A DNA stretch of 64,000 bases. Origin: Rostrohypoxylon terebratum (lineage: Eukaryota > Ascomycota > Sordariomycetes > Xylariales > Hypoxylaceae). Position numbers and translations under genes: made by a program. The notes beneath the pieces are model-generated. The model ran no database searches. It saw nothing but the letters and a program-made list of their open reading frames with translations, and was not told the origin of the DNA. The DNA lies in assembly GCA_022497145.1 (NCBI GenBank), contig MU385864.1, positions 434,001-498,000 of the forward strand, in the 5' to 3' direction. This document shows, in pieces, positions 34,692 to 45,589 of this stretch (position 1 is its first letter; the number at the start of each line of letters is the position of its first letter).

Positions 34692-37600
34692 ATGGTAAGT
34701 GACGACTGGAATGATTGCGTAGTGTTGAGTATATAGTAGATTGATGGTTGCTGACGTTTTACAGGTTCTCTTTAAACGCAAGCCAGTGCAATTTCTGCAA
34801 ACCCCGCCACTTGACGATGAATCTGCAGAGGTAAGTGTCTTGTGTCTTTAGGTGCCTGTCTTTAGGTGCCTTATACATATCCCAATGTTACACGATTATG
34901 CACATCCTTCATGCCGTCTTTATAGATTGACGAACCCCAACGAACATCCCCACTAACACCATGGATCTCGGTAGGTTTGGTGTATTCACCAGACCGGTGA
35001 AATCTTCGTTACCTATGAAGAATATCTCAATCGGTAAGTATATATATATATGTGTACCCCAACCCATACAATTATTATATCATCGTGTCATTATGCTAAT
35101 CCCTAGACAGCATGGATTTCTACAGCCAGGTTCGTGCCTTTGCGTCTTGATTAGACCTCCTTCGTCCCCTACCTCGTGACTTGTCCATTAACCTATATCT
35201 AGCCGCGATTCATATGTCAAATAACTGGCCATTCAGGGTTAACTTTTTTCGAAGCCTTGAAGAGCGAGGTAGGTGCTTTAGATACCCTAGCATTCGCTCA
35301 CTGTGACTTCTCTAACTAGCAGAATAGCATAATGGTGCTCAAGAGGTCGAACAGGCTTTCCCGGAAGCTCTAAAAGCCCCGGTCCTACGTCGTGTGCAAT
35401 TCCAAACAGTCTCGCGAATCGACACTTTAGTCGACATGGTATACGATGAATTTAAATCGGACTACTATCCAGGCGAAGTCGTAATGATTCAGCAACCAAC
35501 CGGTGAACGCTTGACAGGAACAGTCAGAGATAAGGCCCGCCTCGGCAGCAAGGTTCTCCCCGATGGAACTGTCACACAACCCTACTCGAGATATAGTATA
35601 AGCATGGATGGCCAACAAGGCCAGGAGTTGGTAGTGGACAGTGGCCAAATATACAGGGACAGGAAGATCTTTACCAAGTCTGTCCTTCGGTCTTTCATTA
35701 AGAAGACTGTCACCAGAGAAGCCTGGAATGGCGCACCTTGGTTGGTCAAGCACAATGTTGCTGCACAATATCATATTGATACACGAGTTCCACCCCACCT
35801 CCGATACGACAACAAGTTGCTTGAACGAAAGCAGAATCAAGCACAAAAGAAAGCGTCACACCCGATGAACGGAGCCCACGAGATGAATGGCATGACCTCA
35901 GCTTTCCAGAACTTTGGCCCGGCTCGACTACCAGAGCTGAAGCCCGCGCCAAAGAGTCATAAGACGGCAAAGAATCATAGCGAACCCCCACACCAAGATC
36001 TCAATGGCCACCACGATCCAGGAATGTATCATCCACAGAACGGAACACTCCCGCCAATTCCAGGAAATAACCCATTCCACTTTCCTGTTTCGTTTCGAAG
36101 TAGCATGCCTCCGCCGCCTCTTGTGGCTATCCCTCAGCCAGAGGCACCACCCCCGCCACCTCCCATCAAGTATCCTATAGAGGACTTGCAGCTTGAACCG
36201 CGCGAGGACTACGTTCGCCCGACGCTGAAGTTCATGTGCAGCGATCCACCAGAGGGCGTTATTGATAGTGGCTCTCAAAACGACAAGATTCTTATGAAAT
36301 CTATCGGACCATTATTGGAGACTTGGGACACATTAAATGTCTTTTGCGAGGTATACAAATTGGATTCGTTCACATTCGATGACTTTGTGGAGGCGATGGA
36401 AGTTAGCAAGGAGGATAACCCTTGTCAGTTGTTTACAGAGATTCACTGCGCTCTTCTAAAGCAGATTGTGAGCACTGAAAAGGAAGGTGGTAAGCTTCTC
36501 ATAGACCTGCCAGAGCTTGACGAGGATGAAGAGGATGATGAAAGCACGTCCCCGAGCCCCGAGCCGGAACTGGAACCAAAACCGACAGGACGTGCTACTA
36601 GAAGTAGTCTAGCGAAACTGGAGGCGGAGCGAATCAAGGCCGAGGCGGCGGCAGCAGAAAAGACCCCTGAGCCTGAGATTAAGCATCGGGCTCCCGACGT
36701 CCTGTCCGACTTTGACTGGATCGAGCAATTGAGAGATCGCAATTTCCAAGACGGGGGATGGGAGCTAATCATGGTTGGACTCCTACATCAGTTGTCTAAA
36801 AATCCACGTTACACTGATGTCTGCGAGGAATTACTCAGCCATCTTGTCCCTCCCAATATCGAACCTACTAAGGAGACGGTCAAACGGCAGTATAGCGAAC
36901 TTGACTTGAACCTTCGTGTATCCGCTCTCCGGATAATATGTCTCTTGACGGTCGATACCAAGGCTTTCCGCGGATATATGGAAGAGTGTGGCGAGACCAT
37001 GACAGGATACAGGAAGGAGAAAATAGAATGGCAACGACAGCGTAAACAAGCGTATGCTCAAGATTTCTTTCATTACTCTGTTTTTTTTTATATGCTAACT
37101 TGTTTTGCAGCATCGAGGACTTGAAAGGTCTTAATGACCAACGCAAGATTCTCCTTCCGGATAACATGCCGCCCTCGCCGCCAGCCGAGGAAGCTGAGGC
37201 CCCAAAGACGAATGGAGATGTAAAGATGGCTGATGCCGATGAGTCTCCAGAAGAAGCAAGCGAAGACGCTGGCGACAGCGATGCAGATGCTAACGCGCGC
37301 CGAAACACTCGGCGAGGTGGTCACCGAGCGGCGGAACGTCAACGTAAACGTGAAGAGCAGGAACGTAAGAAGGAAGCAGAGCTAGCTGCAGCAGCAAAGA
37401 TGCCCAAACAATCTAAACAGTTTGTGAGGCTTCTCAAGGATATTCAGAAGAAGCAGGATGCTATCAAGAAATGCGAGGACGAGATAGCAATCATCGACAA
37501 CGATCTCCGGGAGGCGGATTGTGCACGAACCCGAGTTCTTGGAAAGGATAGATTTTGGAACCGCTACTATTGGTTTGAACGCAACGGTATGCCCTACGGT

Positions 37601-38179
37601 GGGTTACCTACGAGTTCAACAGCCGACGCGGGCTATGCGAATGGTTGCATCTGGGTTCAAGGACCCGTCGACATGGAACGAGAAGGCTACATAGACATGC
37701 CCGAGGAGGAGCAGGCGGCCTACAAGGCCAAGTTCAAGATGACCGTACCCCAGAGGAAGAAGATGGAGGAGGGCCGTACAAGCGTATTCAACGCGAACCA
37801 ATGGGGCTACTACTCGGATCCGAGTGATGTCGATTCGCTTCTGAATTGGCTCGATTCCCGTGGACACAACGAAGCTAAACTTCGAAAAGAGATACTCACA
37901 TACAAGGAGAAGATCGTTGCACACATGGAGAACCGGGCGAAGTATCTCGGCTTAGCGGACGAGGAAAACGACAAGGAGCAAGCTAAGGAGAACGGAAAGG
38001 GTGACCCAAAGCGAATGACGACGCGTACGAAGGCGCAATCTAGTCCGGAACCAGAAGAGTTCCGCTGCTTCAAGTGGACTAACAATGTTGCCATTGACGA
38101 ACTTGGACACCTTCATAGCGAGCCACCCCCACCGCCGAAACCCAAGGGTCGCAAACAAGCACGCAAAGGCCGGAATTAA
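34692..38179 (+). CDS. ITC1: ISWI chromatin-remodelling complex subunit Itc1 (WAC, DDT, WHIM domains)
   Basis: Seven coding exons (34692-34694, 34765-34830, 34975-35033, 35111-35129, 35203-35268, 35328-37051, 37111-38179) join in phase to 1001 residues. The first coding exon is only the ATG. The N-terminal WAC region reads MVLFKRKPVQFL, then EVWCIHQTGEIFVTYEEYLN and RFICQITGHSGLTFFEALKS, as in yeast Itc1 and animal ACF1/WSTF. A DDT domain (about residues 350-410: GPLLETWDTLNVFCEVYKLD) and WHIM motifs (RDRNFQDGGWELIMVGLLHQ; LGKDRFWNRYYWFERNGMPY) follow, between acidic and Pro-rich linkers. With the ISWI ATPase, Itc1 slides nucleosomes and supports repression and spacing. The acceptor after GAG at 34974 was chosen because it restores the conserved WAC sequence. 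Confidence 0.93.
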
Positions 38180-39710
38180 AACCCACTCCCGGATATCTTC
38201 CCTAAGCAAATTCGGTACTCTTACGACAAGATGACGACGTAAGCTTTCAGGGACGGTCGATTAATCAATCTTTCTTTCTTTTCTATTCGGCACCGGTACA
38301 TAGACATACACACACACCTCTTGACGCACGGAGACAAGATTTGATGAATGAATGCAAACAGGGCGGCACTCTCCAAAATTTTTTCTGCACACGCATGATT
38401 TTAGAGTGGTCAAACGAGTAGAGAAAATTCTGTTTTTTTCCCCAATTGCTTTTTTCGAGGCTGGCATGGCGTTTTTCGGGGGGCGGCGGCTAAAGGTGTG
38501 CTTACTGAGTGGGGAAGTTTTACTCAAAGTAAGCAAGACAAATGTGGGTTGGGCGGCTTCGTTGATGTTTAGAAGGGAGGGAAGGGAAGTTAACCCTCCC
38601 GATTTGTACATAAGCACTTTGCAAGGCGAAGAAGGGAAGATGGGGTGCGCTCGCCGGAGAGGTTGGGGATGGAGTCGAGTCGAGTCGAACGGAGTTGATG
38701 ATAATCGTTGCTGATGTTAGCTCGATGCTCTTGGTAGATAGGAAAGCTCTACAAGAGGATTGTTGGAAACCCACCCGACATCTCTCAATGCTGATTTCCA
38801 GGTTATCAGTACTATGCTTTTGTGCCATGATTCGGAGATATCTGTTCTTTTTGCTTTCTACGATCGGTGGTGGCTTGATCGCATTGAATGACGACACCTG
38901 GCGTCTTGCTGAGTCATCATGTTCCGATATGGCTCACGTAAGCTCGCATTGCGATTCGTTAAGATTCCTAGAGATATCCTAGAGATATCTATTCGACATG
39001 TCACAATAAAGTCTAAAAATCCACTGAATCATTGGAAGACGACATTACATGTTACGAGGCACTTATGCCCCCAGAAGCAAGTTTATTTATCTGCAAAAGC
39101 CACTACATACACGCACCGTGCCCATTTCCCCGGCGTCTGAATGCCCCGATGCCCTATGTCAAATCAGTGCTGTTTATGAGAAGAAAAAAATGTCTCTCAC
39201 AAGATAATGTCAGAGAAAAAATGGGAGAAATGAAAGTCTGGAGAAAAAAAAAAAGAGGGGTATCTGAATAGACGGGATATTGCCATCTCCATCTTCCGTT
39301 TTATCTTAAAACCCCCTGAGAACCATTAATCGTCGATTCGGCTACGATGATGTATTTCGCGCATTCGTCATGCTATAGACGGGAAACGAAAGTAACTATC
39401 ATAGCTTCCGCAAAAAATGTCGTTGCATTTGTCTTCTGCAGATTTCCGATTTTTCTCCCCTGGCTACCGTGTCTGTGATGTAAGATTTGTGCTTTGCGAT
39501 GAGGACTTTTGGTCCTCCTGCTTTAGGTCGAATGTACTCACGAAATTGCGAAGTGGCTACTTTCGCAAACTACTGTGTTAGTATCAATGTAAACCAGGCA
39601 ATGTTGTGTCAACTGTGGCAGATCAGTTGGCATGCAAATAAATCCAAGATGGCTTCCGTAAAAGCTGAATAGGATTTGGCGTCGGATTCATTGAAGAGTT
39701 TTCTGAGCAC
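38180..39710. other. Intergenic region, convergent 3' ends of ITC1 and PAP1
   Basis: This contains the 3' UTRs of two convergent genes. Short overlapping frames only; a GAGTCGAGTCG tandem lies near 38682 and A-rich runs near 39180-39260. Confidence 0.6.
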
Positions 39711-41934
39711 TCAACCTACAGCAGCAGCTGATGCATGTAGATTGGTTTGCGATCGTTTTGCCGGTGGTGGATTTCCCTAGATGATGAGTCAGTTCACGGC
39801 TTCCTCGAAGATTAAAGGGATTATCTTGGATATCCCGGCAATAGTTGCGATATTAGCCATCCACCACTTAGCTCTACGTACTTCGGACGACGCATTGCGC
39901 TTCATTGCGACCGCCTTCTTAAGAGGCCGCGTGGGCTTCACTTCGCCTGGCTCGAAAACATCGTCAGGTAGATTCGTGCTGTGGGTAATTAGTCGATTGT
40001 CGAAATTTGGTATTTGTTGAGGTCTCACTTCTTCACGTGCTGAACGCTCAAATAGTTGAGGTTCGGATCATACTTCTCCCACTGGCCACACATGGATTTG
40101 AATGCGTCGACTTGGTAAGATAAGTTCAATGACTTTGCGCCTAGCATGTCATCCAGCTTAGGTTAGGGATCTCAAAAAAAAGAGGCGCCTGGCGGCTTAA
40201 AAAGCCAACACGCATACAAAACGGAGGAGGGGCTACACTTACCTTGAGCAAGCTCGAGGCCTACGTAGTGGGTGGTGGTGTAGATCTTGGTACCGAGGAC
40301 GGATGCATCAGCGACATCCTCCATCTTTATCTTCTGTTCTGTGGGTTCGGGTTTGACGTTGGAGTTCGGCTGGCCATTCTCTTGTTCGGCTCCTGGATTC
40401 GTCTCTGTCTTATCATCACCTTTGCCATCAGCATCATTCTCCTTTACCTTAACATCATCTTGGCTATCGTCATCTTTGACTCGATAAGCCAAACTTCCGT
40501 TCTGCACCTCTTCAGTTTCCTGATCGTTCTTGACTCTATGCGCCCTCTCGTATCCTTTGTTGAAGGGGCGCGCAATAGCGACGGACTCGACTCTATCTAG
40601 GTCGCCTACTAGAACACGAACTTTGGATTCCACAAAGCCCGACCATACCTTGTGGGCCTCCTTGGTAGTGCTCGTCGCGATGATTGCTAGGTAGTACTTG
40701 TGATCGGATGTGAAGAAGGTATGCTTTACAAATAAATCCTTCCATGCGAGTTTGTTGGCACGGATCTTGCTAGTGAGGTCAAAGCCACGTTCTAGCTCAC
40801 GCTGTATGACCGCCATGGTAGAATGTGTGATGTTGAAGGTAGCACACATCTGAGGATAGGCCGGGGTGATAACAGGCATCAAGTGGTAGCTATCACTCTT
40901 ATAGATCTACAGATGGTTAGCTTGTCAAGTATTTGGATATTTACGGGGTGAAAAACGAACCTTTGGATTCCAGACACGAACATTAAGTGGACCGTCCTCA
41001 ATCTTCTTCAACTGTACGGGCTGAGGCCAATGCCAAGCTTTCATGATCTGGAAGAATTTGGCAACAATGGTAGCACTGGCAGCTCGTGGATAGAGTTGGC
41101 AGACTCGCGCCACCATCATAGCCCATACCACACCACCTGGAAATCCGATAATGTTAGCGTAGATAGCACGACGCTGAGCCCATAGCTTAATAGCGCGTAG
41201 GGCGAGACGGAAAGTGCTCTGCTCTGGAACGAGGTTGAGGATCTCCTTAGTAACCCTAGTCCCGTTCAGAGAACGGAGCTCGCGATCATCCAGACCGCGA
41301 AGATACTCGTTATTAGTCAAGTTCAAGTGGCCGTGAGGCGGAAATTGCTTCAGGGTAGCGATCCGCGAGAAGATCAAATCGATGCTGATTCCCCAATATT
41401 CGAACTTGATGATGGGCACAAACGCGTCCTCGACGGCGGTTAGATCTGTAATGGCACCCTTAGGAGCCATTTCTTGCAATAACGAAGGGAAGTACTTGAA
41501 ATAGTCATCGCGCGTAACGTATTTTGGAGCAGTGACAAGTGTATCGATATCCGATCCAGGGCCGTAAACACCTAAACAGTAACTTCCATACGTGAAGACT
41601 TCTCCTCGGGCATCTCGGATCAAGACCTCGTTTTGCGGCTCTCTCTCTTTCGCTACTCGTCGTACAAATTCATCCGCCATTCGTTGCAAATCGGCCAAAA
41701 CTCTCTCCCTAATAGATGGGTTGACGTTAGTAAAGGAGTTAACGAGGCGGCAATTTGCAACTCGCATCATTGATTGTTTTCGACTTACCTCTTCTTGGTC
41801 TCTGCTACAGATTCGAAGGTGTTTTGGTGCCTTAACTCCTCTAGCAGCAGATGAGTCGAGTGTGTCTCAGCTGCTGTAGGAAGCGTTGTTGCGATGGGGG
41901 GAGTTATCCCCCAAATCTGTTCGGTGTTCTCCAT
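39711..41934 (-). CDS. PAP1: Poly(A) polymerase Pap1
   Basis: Six exons (41789-41934, 40961-41708, 40243-40906, 40029-40140, 39882-39978, 39711-39776) join in phase to 610 residues. The nucleotidyltransferase site shows GSYCLGVYGPGSDIDTLV with D102 and D104, and GISIDLIF with D159 as the third carboxylate. The central domain (RALRAIKLWAQRRAIYANIIG FPGG, WHWPQPV) and the RNA-binding domain (YPQMCATFNITHSTMAVI) follow. Pap1 adds the 3' poly(A) tail to mRNA in the nucleus with the cleavage and polyadenylation factor. An acidic/Lys-rich insertion (about residues 440-500) sits in the C-terminal third. I end the gene at 39711: a GTACGT donor at 39881 and a CTGAC branch point with TAG acceptor at 39777 give a basic tail (PPPAKRSQT...). 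If that intron is retained the frame ends at 39789. Confidence 0.93.
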
Positions 41935-42485
41935 GGTGTTGGAGTTGCTGGGGTTGTTGAAGTGTAAAGTGAAGAAAGTGAAAAGAGAGGATTAAAGGAA
42001 TTAAATGTGAGGTACAAACAATGATGGCAGGAAAAGAAATTGATGGTTTGGTAACGGTATTTTCGTGGTGGTTATGTAAAATTCTAATGAACGAATAACA
42101 GTATCGCAGGAAGTCAGTGATTTACTCCCTTTGAATGTAAGAATGACTACAAGTATAATCGCGTTTCGTAGGATGGCATCGACCGTCACTTCAAATGATC
42201 CAATGACGCTACCATGGGTGTCGTCTGGTCGTTCGAGGGGTCGTGAAATGCAGCAGTAGCCTAGCAAACGCCACAAGATCCCTAGACTCGAAACATATGG
42301 GGTGTGTAGGAAAGAAAATAGAGGGGGAGAGCTGTGACAAGAAGGATGACAGACGTGATGAAAATCAATGTTTTTTTTTTTGTTGATGACGATGAAATGG
42401 AAGAGAGAAAATGCACACTTAAGTTTACGTTAGTCATCTACATAATACGTAGTAGTACCTAGTAAGTAGTACCTACTACCTACAA

Positions 42486-42504
42486 TAAGTACCTTAGGTA
42501 CTTA
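42486..42504. repeat. Short perfect palindrome around GGTACC
   Basis: TAAGTACC and GGTACTTA are reverse complements separated by three bases. It lies within a tract of TAGTACCTA-like repeats. Confidence 0.85.
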
Positions 42505-42657
42505 CTTGGAACGGTTGGTGCTACCTTGCAGGGTATATTAAATGGCAGAGTGGGCCCGCGAATTAACCTTTGAATCTATCGATAGCGCGCGCCTAACATG
42601 ATCACTAACCAAATTTGTATTTTAGAAATTCAGGTGGAACCGTACTAGGTACACCAC

Positions 42658-42985
42658 CAAAATTTTAAGAGAATACGAAGGTCGCGGCCAAAAGTCTTGC
42701 ACATGCTACAAGTGGCTAAAAGTGGGTATTACCGTATGAATTGATAAAGCTGTGTACTGTAAGGCTGTTCGTTTCAGTGGCTCGATCGCCTAAACTAGCC
42801 AAGTACCCACTGAATCCTAGCGACTCTATCCACTAGATTATAGTGAGTAAAGCGCTAAAAGGCTTAACCGTAAAAATTAATACAGTGTCCTCCAGTTGGT
42901 TACGTAAGCACGCACGGACCAGACAAGGCCTAGCTGATGTGCAAGACTTTTGGCCGCGACCTTCGTACAAAATTTTAAGAAAATA
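42658..42985. repeat. 18-bp direct repeats flanking the MITE
   Basis: An 18-base sequence beginning CAAAATTTTAAGA is found at 42658-42675 and again at 42968-42985, with one mismatch. The copies sit directly outside the two ends of the inverted-repeat element. They could be a tandem duplication split by insertion. Confidence 0.85.
42676..42965. mobile_element. MITE-like element with 29-bp terminal inverted repeats
   Basis: A perfect 29-base inverted repeat opens at 42676 (CGAAGGTCGCGGCCAAAA...) and closes at 42965. The element is about 290 bp, has no open reading frame of note, and is flanked on both sides by TA (42674-42675 and 42966-42967), the target duplication of Tc1/mariner elements. 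This fits a non-autonomous miniature inverted-repeat element mobilised in trans. I see no second copy in the window. The perfect identity of the repeats suggests recent activity. Confidence 0.8.
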
Positions 42986-43387
42986 GATATAGAGGTACTT
43001 CTACCTAGGACCTACCTGCTAGGTACCTAGGTCACATACCTAGTAATATTCATAGGCTAGAATATTCAAGATAAATGCTGCCCAAATTCTTTTTTTTCTT
43101 CATTATCTACCCCCTTCGCTCGAAAATAGAAATATCGTATATGGCTCAACTTAGATCGCAAATGTCTTAAATTTCCCCCCGTCTTAATATAGTGGTATAC
43201 AGCCCGTTATTCTAACATTCCTGGACAATCAGACGCTTGATAGCCAGCCATCTTTCCACTCCGGTCAGCTGTGAGGAAAATGAGACGATATTAAAAGCTG
43301 GGTTTATTTGGCAATGCCGGCATTATCTTGTTGGTTGAGTAGAGTCACCACTGCTACTTCTAAATCACTTCGTACAATTATGGTATC

Positions 43388-45589
43388 TTATATATCCATC
43401 CCCCAATGTCTCGCCCACTCATCCGCCAGCTGCACAGGTTCCGTATCCCAATGCTGCCTCGATGCCCAGAATGCTAATCCGCCGATGACGCCGAGGCTAC
43501 CTATGACCTCAAGAGCAACCCATCCCTTAGCTTTCAGATCCGCCGTAACCTGAAGCAATCCTAGCGGATCTTGATGGTGCGATGTCTTCGTCGAAAGCCT
43601 ATGCTTGGACGTTTTCCCAGTCCCTACCGACCTCTCACCCTTCACCTTCCTTAGGGCCACAAGTGTCCCATCTTGCACGCATTCATTTAGCTTCTCCGTG
43701 AGCCATACGGCACGTTCACCACGGGCGAGAGCCTCATATCGAGTTCGCTCGCTCGAAAGACTACGCTGAAGATCAGTTGCCCAATCCACGACACGGAGCT
43801 GCGGCGGTCCGTGGTCTCGCTGTTGGTTATTGAGGCACGTTAACGCCAAGGCAGTGCATTCCGTTGTCTTATTTTCTGGCCGTGGAGCTAGAGCTAATGA
43901 TGTTGCTGGGCCAGGAGGGCTTAATGGTCTATACAAATGGCGAGGTCGTGATGGGGTCGTGTTTCTCCATTCGAGATACTTCTTTGTTGCGGTGTGCCGT
44001 AGCCAAGATAATCCGTTGGGACTAAATACGTTATCCACCAAATATCTTAGATCTGATGTTATTAGGGGTTGAACATAATCCGGACTCATGAGAAGGCTAG
44101 CATCCATTATATCATCATCTGATCCTGTTGCGCTAGATACGGCATACGGGATATCCGGCATCCGTGCAGCAGATTGCTGGTCTACTGACGCGAAGCTGAA
44201 CGGCTTTAGGCCCGCCTCTCTTAATTGGTTGGCAATCTGCTCTTTATACGATACGAGCTGTTTCGGTGAGATCGAGTCGGTTCGAGCCAATATAGGAATA
44301 ACATTTGTAAGTGGTGTCAGTCGACGGATATACTCTAAGTCAACTGGTCTCATTTCTTTATAGTTGGTCAGTTATCATGCCTTTCAACGTGGAAAGTTGA
44401 CCTACTTTGCGAGATGAGATAAAAGACGGCGTCGACTTGGAAGCCTCCGCCACCTCCTAACACATTCAGCATGTCCGAATCACTTAACAAATCCGAGGAC
44501 ATCTTGTTCAAGTGGGACTCGACATATTCTATGCACGACATGATATTCTCCATAGCCTAGACATGGTTAATATCTCCCATCGTCAGAGAATCTAACTAGA
44601 CTTACTGAATGACCACTTCGATAACCAGGTGTATCTACAAAGCACACATTACGATCCAGAACGCTGTCGCCTAGGCTCTTACGCCTTTGAGGATCATAGG
44701 GTTCATCTACCGCCGACCACCACTCTGGATAGGGCTTGGTACTGGCGTATATTTCCGATATGCCGGATGGTGGATTAGATGACTTTTTAGGCAAAGCGCT
44801 TCCGCTTTTGTGTGTGTTCAGCTCTGCCTGAGACGGGATAGGGTCAACGTGCACTATATGTTCGCATATCTGGACGATTGCTTTAATTATGGAGGTCTTG
44901 CCAACGCCTATGTAAAGGTCGTTAGCTGGAGTTACTAAACGGAGTGGAGCAGAGTTACCGGAATCGCCAGCGACTAGCACCTTGAGGCGTCCTAGGCTCT
45001 TGCCTGTCTCGGTAAAAGGACGGCGACTTGGCATCTTTATACTGGGCATAACCAATTGAGGGGCACTGCCACTATCCAAGATATTCGACGGTCTATGGTC
45101 AAGCAATTCCTCGTCGGAATCAACGGCATGTTCCGAGAGCGAGCCTGTGAAAGAATTCCGCCTTGAAGATGGACTACTAAGCACGGATCCGGTGTACGAC
45201 GATGTGCCTAACATGATAGGTGTTATCGGTCGCGAAGGCGACGATTGGTTATGAGACCTCATCGAGGCTGGGCTGTGTGTAAGAACGGAGTCCCTCGACG
45301 ACGGAGAGTATGCAAATGAATAATCTCTATCTTGTTGTGTTGTGGTATGTCTTGAGGCCTCACTGTCTTTGTCATCTTTACGAGGCGGTAAGTGGACCGT
45401 AGATGCAGCCGCCTTTCGCGCATCAAGAAATCGGCTGTGGGGGTTCGAGTGTTCGAGGTAGGAATCCATAGATGCTTCGTCGGCGAAGAAGAAAGACATC
45501 TGGCTAGAGGTAGAAGCCATTAGGGGGGCCGGATCGTGGTCGGCCGATCGCTGACGCCCGAAAGCATCGTCGCCAGGGAAGGGTCTCAT
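43388..45589 (-). CDS. Septin-like GTPase with C-terminal transmembrane segment
   Basis: Four exons (44959-45589, 44606-44907, 44406-44556, 43388-44355) join in phase to 683 residues. A Ser-rich N-terminus of about 200 residues precedes a septin-type G domain: P-loop GDSGVGKTS (about 208-216), G3 FVDTPGYRSG (about 300), the septin-like MRPVDLEYIRRLTPLTNVIP and a G4-like ARTDSIS (canonical AKAD). SFAS and a conserved FSPNGLSWLRHTATKKYLEW region follow. Near the C-terminus lies one hydrophobic helix (ALEVIGSLGVIGGLAFWAS, about residues 640-660), so it may be tail-anchored. Core septins form filaments at septa; this diverged member lacks an obvious C-terminal coiled coil. A membrane-trafficking or mitochondrial role cannot be decided. 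The first intron interrupts the P-loop. Confidence 0.85.

Larger units (their letters stand above)
41935..43387. other. Intergenic region containing a MITE-like element
   Basis: Spacer between the PAP1 start and the 3' end of the septin-like gene, both on the minus strand. It carries the 290-bp inverted-repeat element at 42676-42965 and flanking CCTAGG/TAGTACCTA-type repeats (about 42440-42510 and 43000-43035), including a 19-base palindrome centred near 42495. No protein gene is supported. Confidence 0.65.

Noticed and set aside
42770..42860. Possible tRNA-like fold inside the MITE region
   Set aside because: No A-box or B-box match in the right spacing; the region is the interior of the inverted-repeat element.
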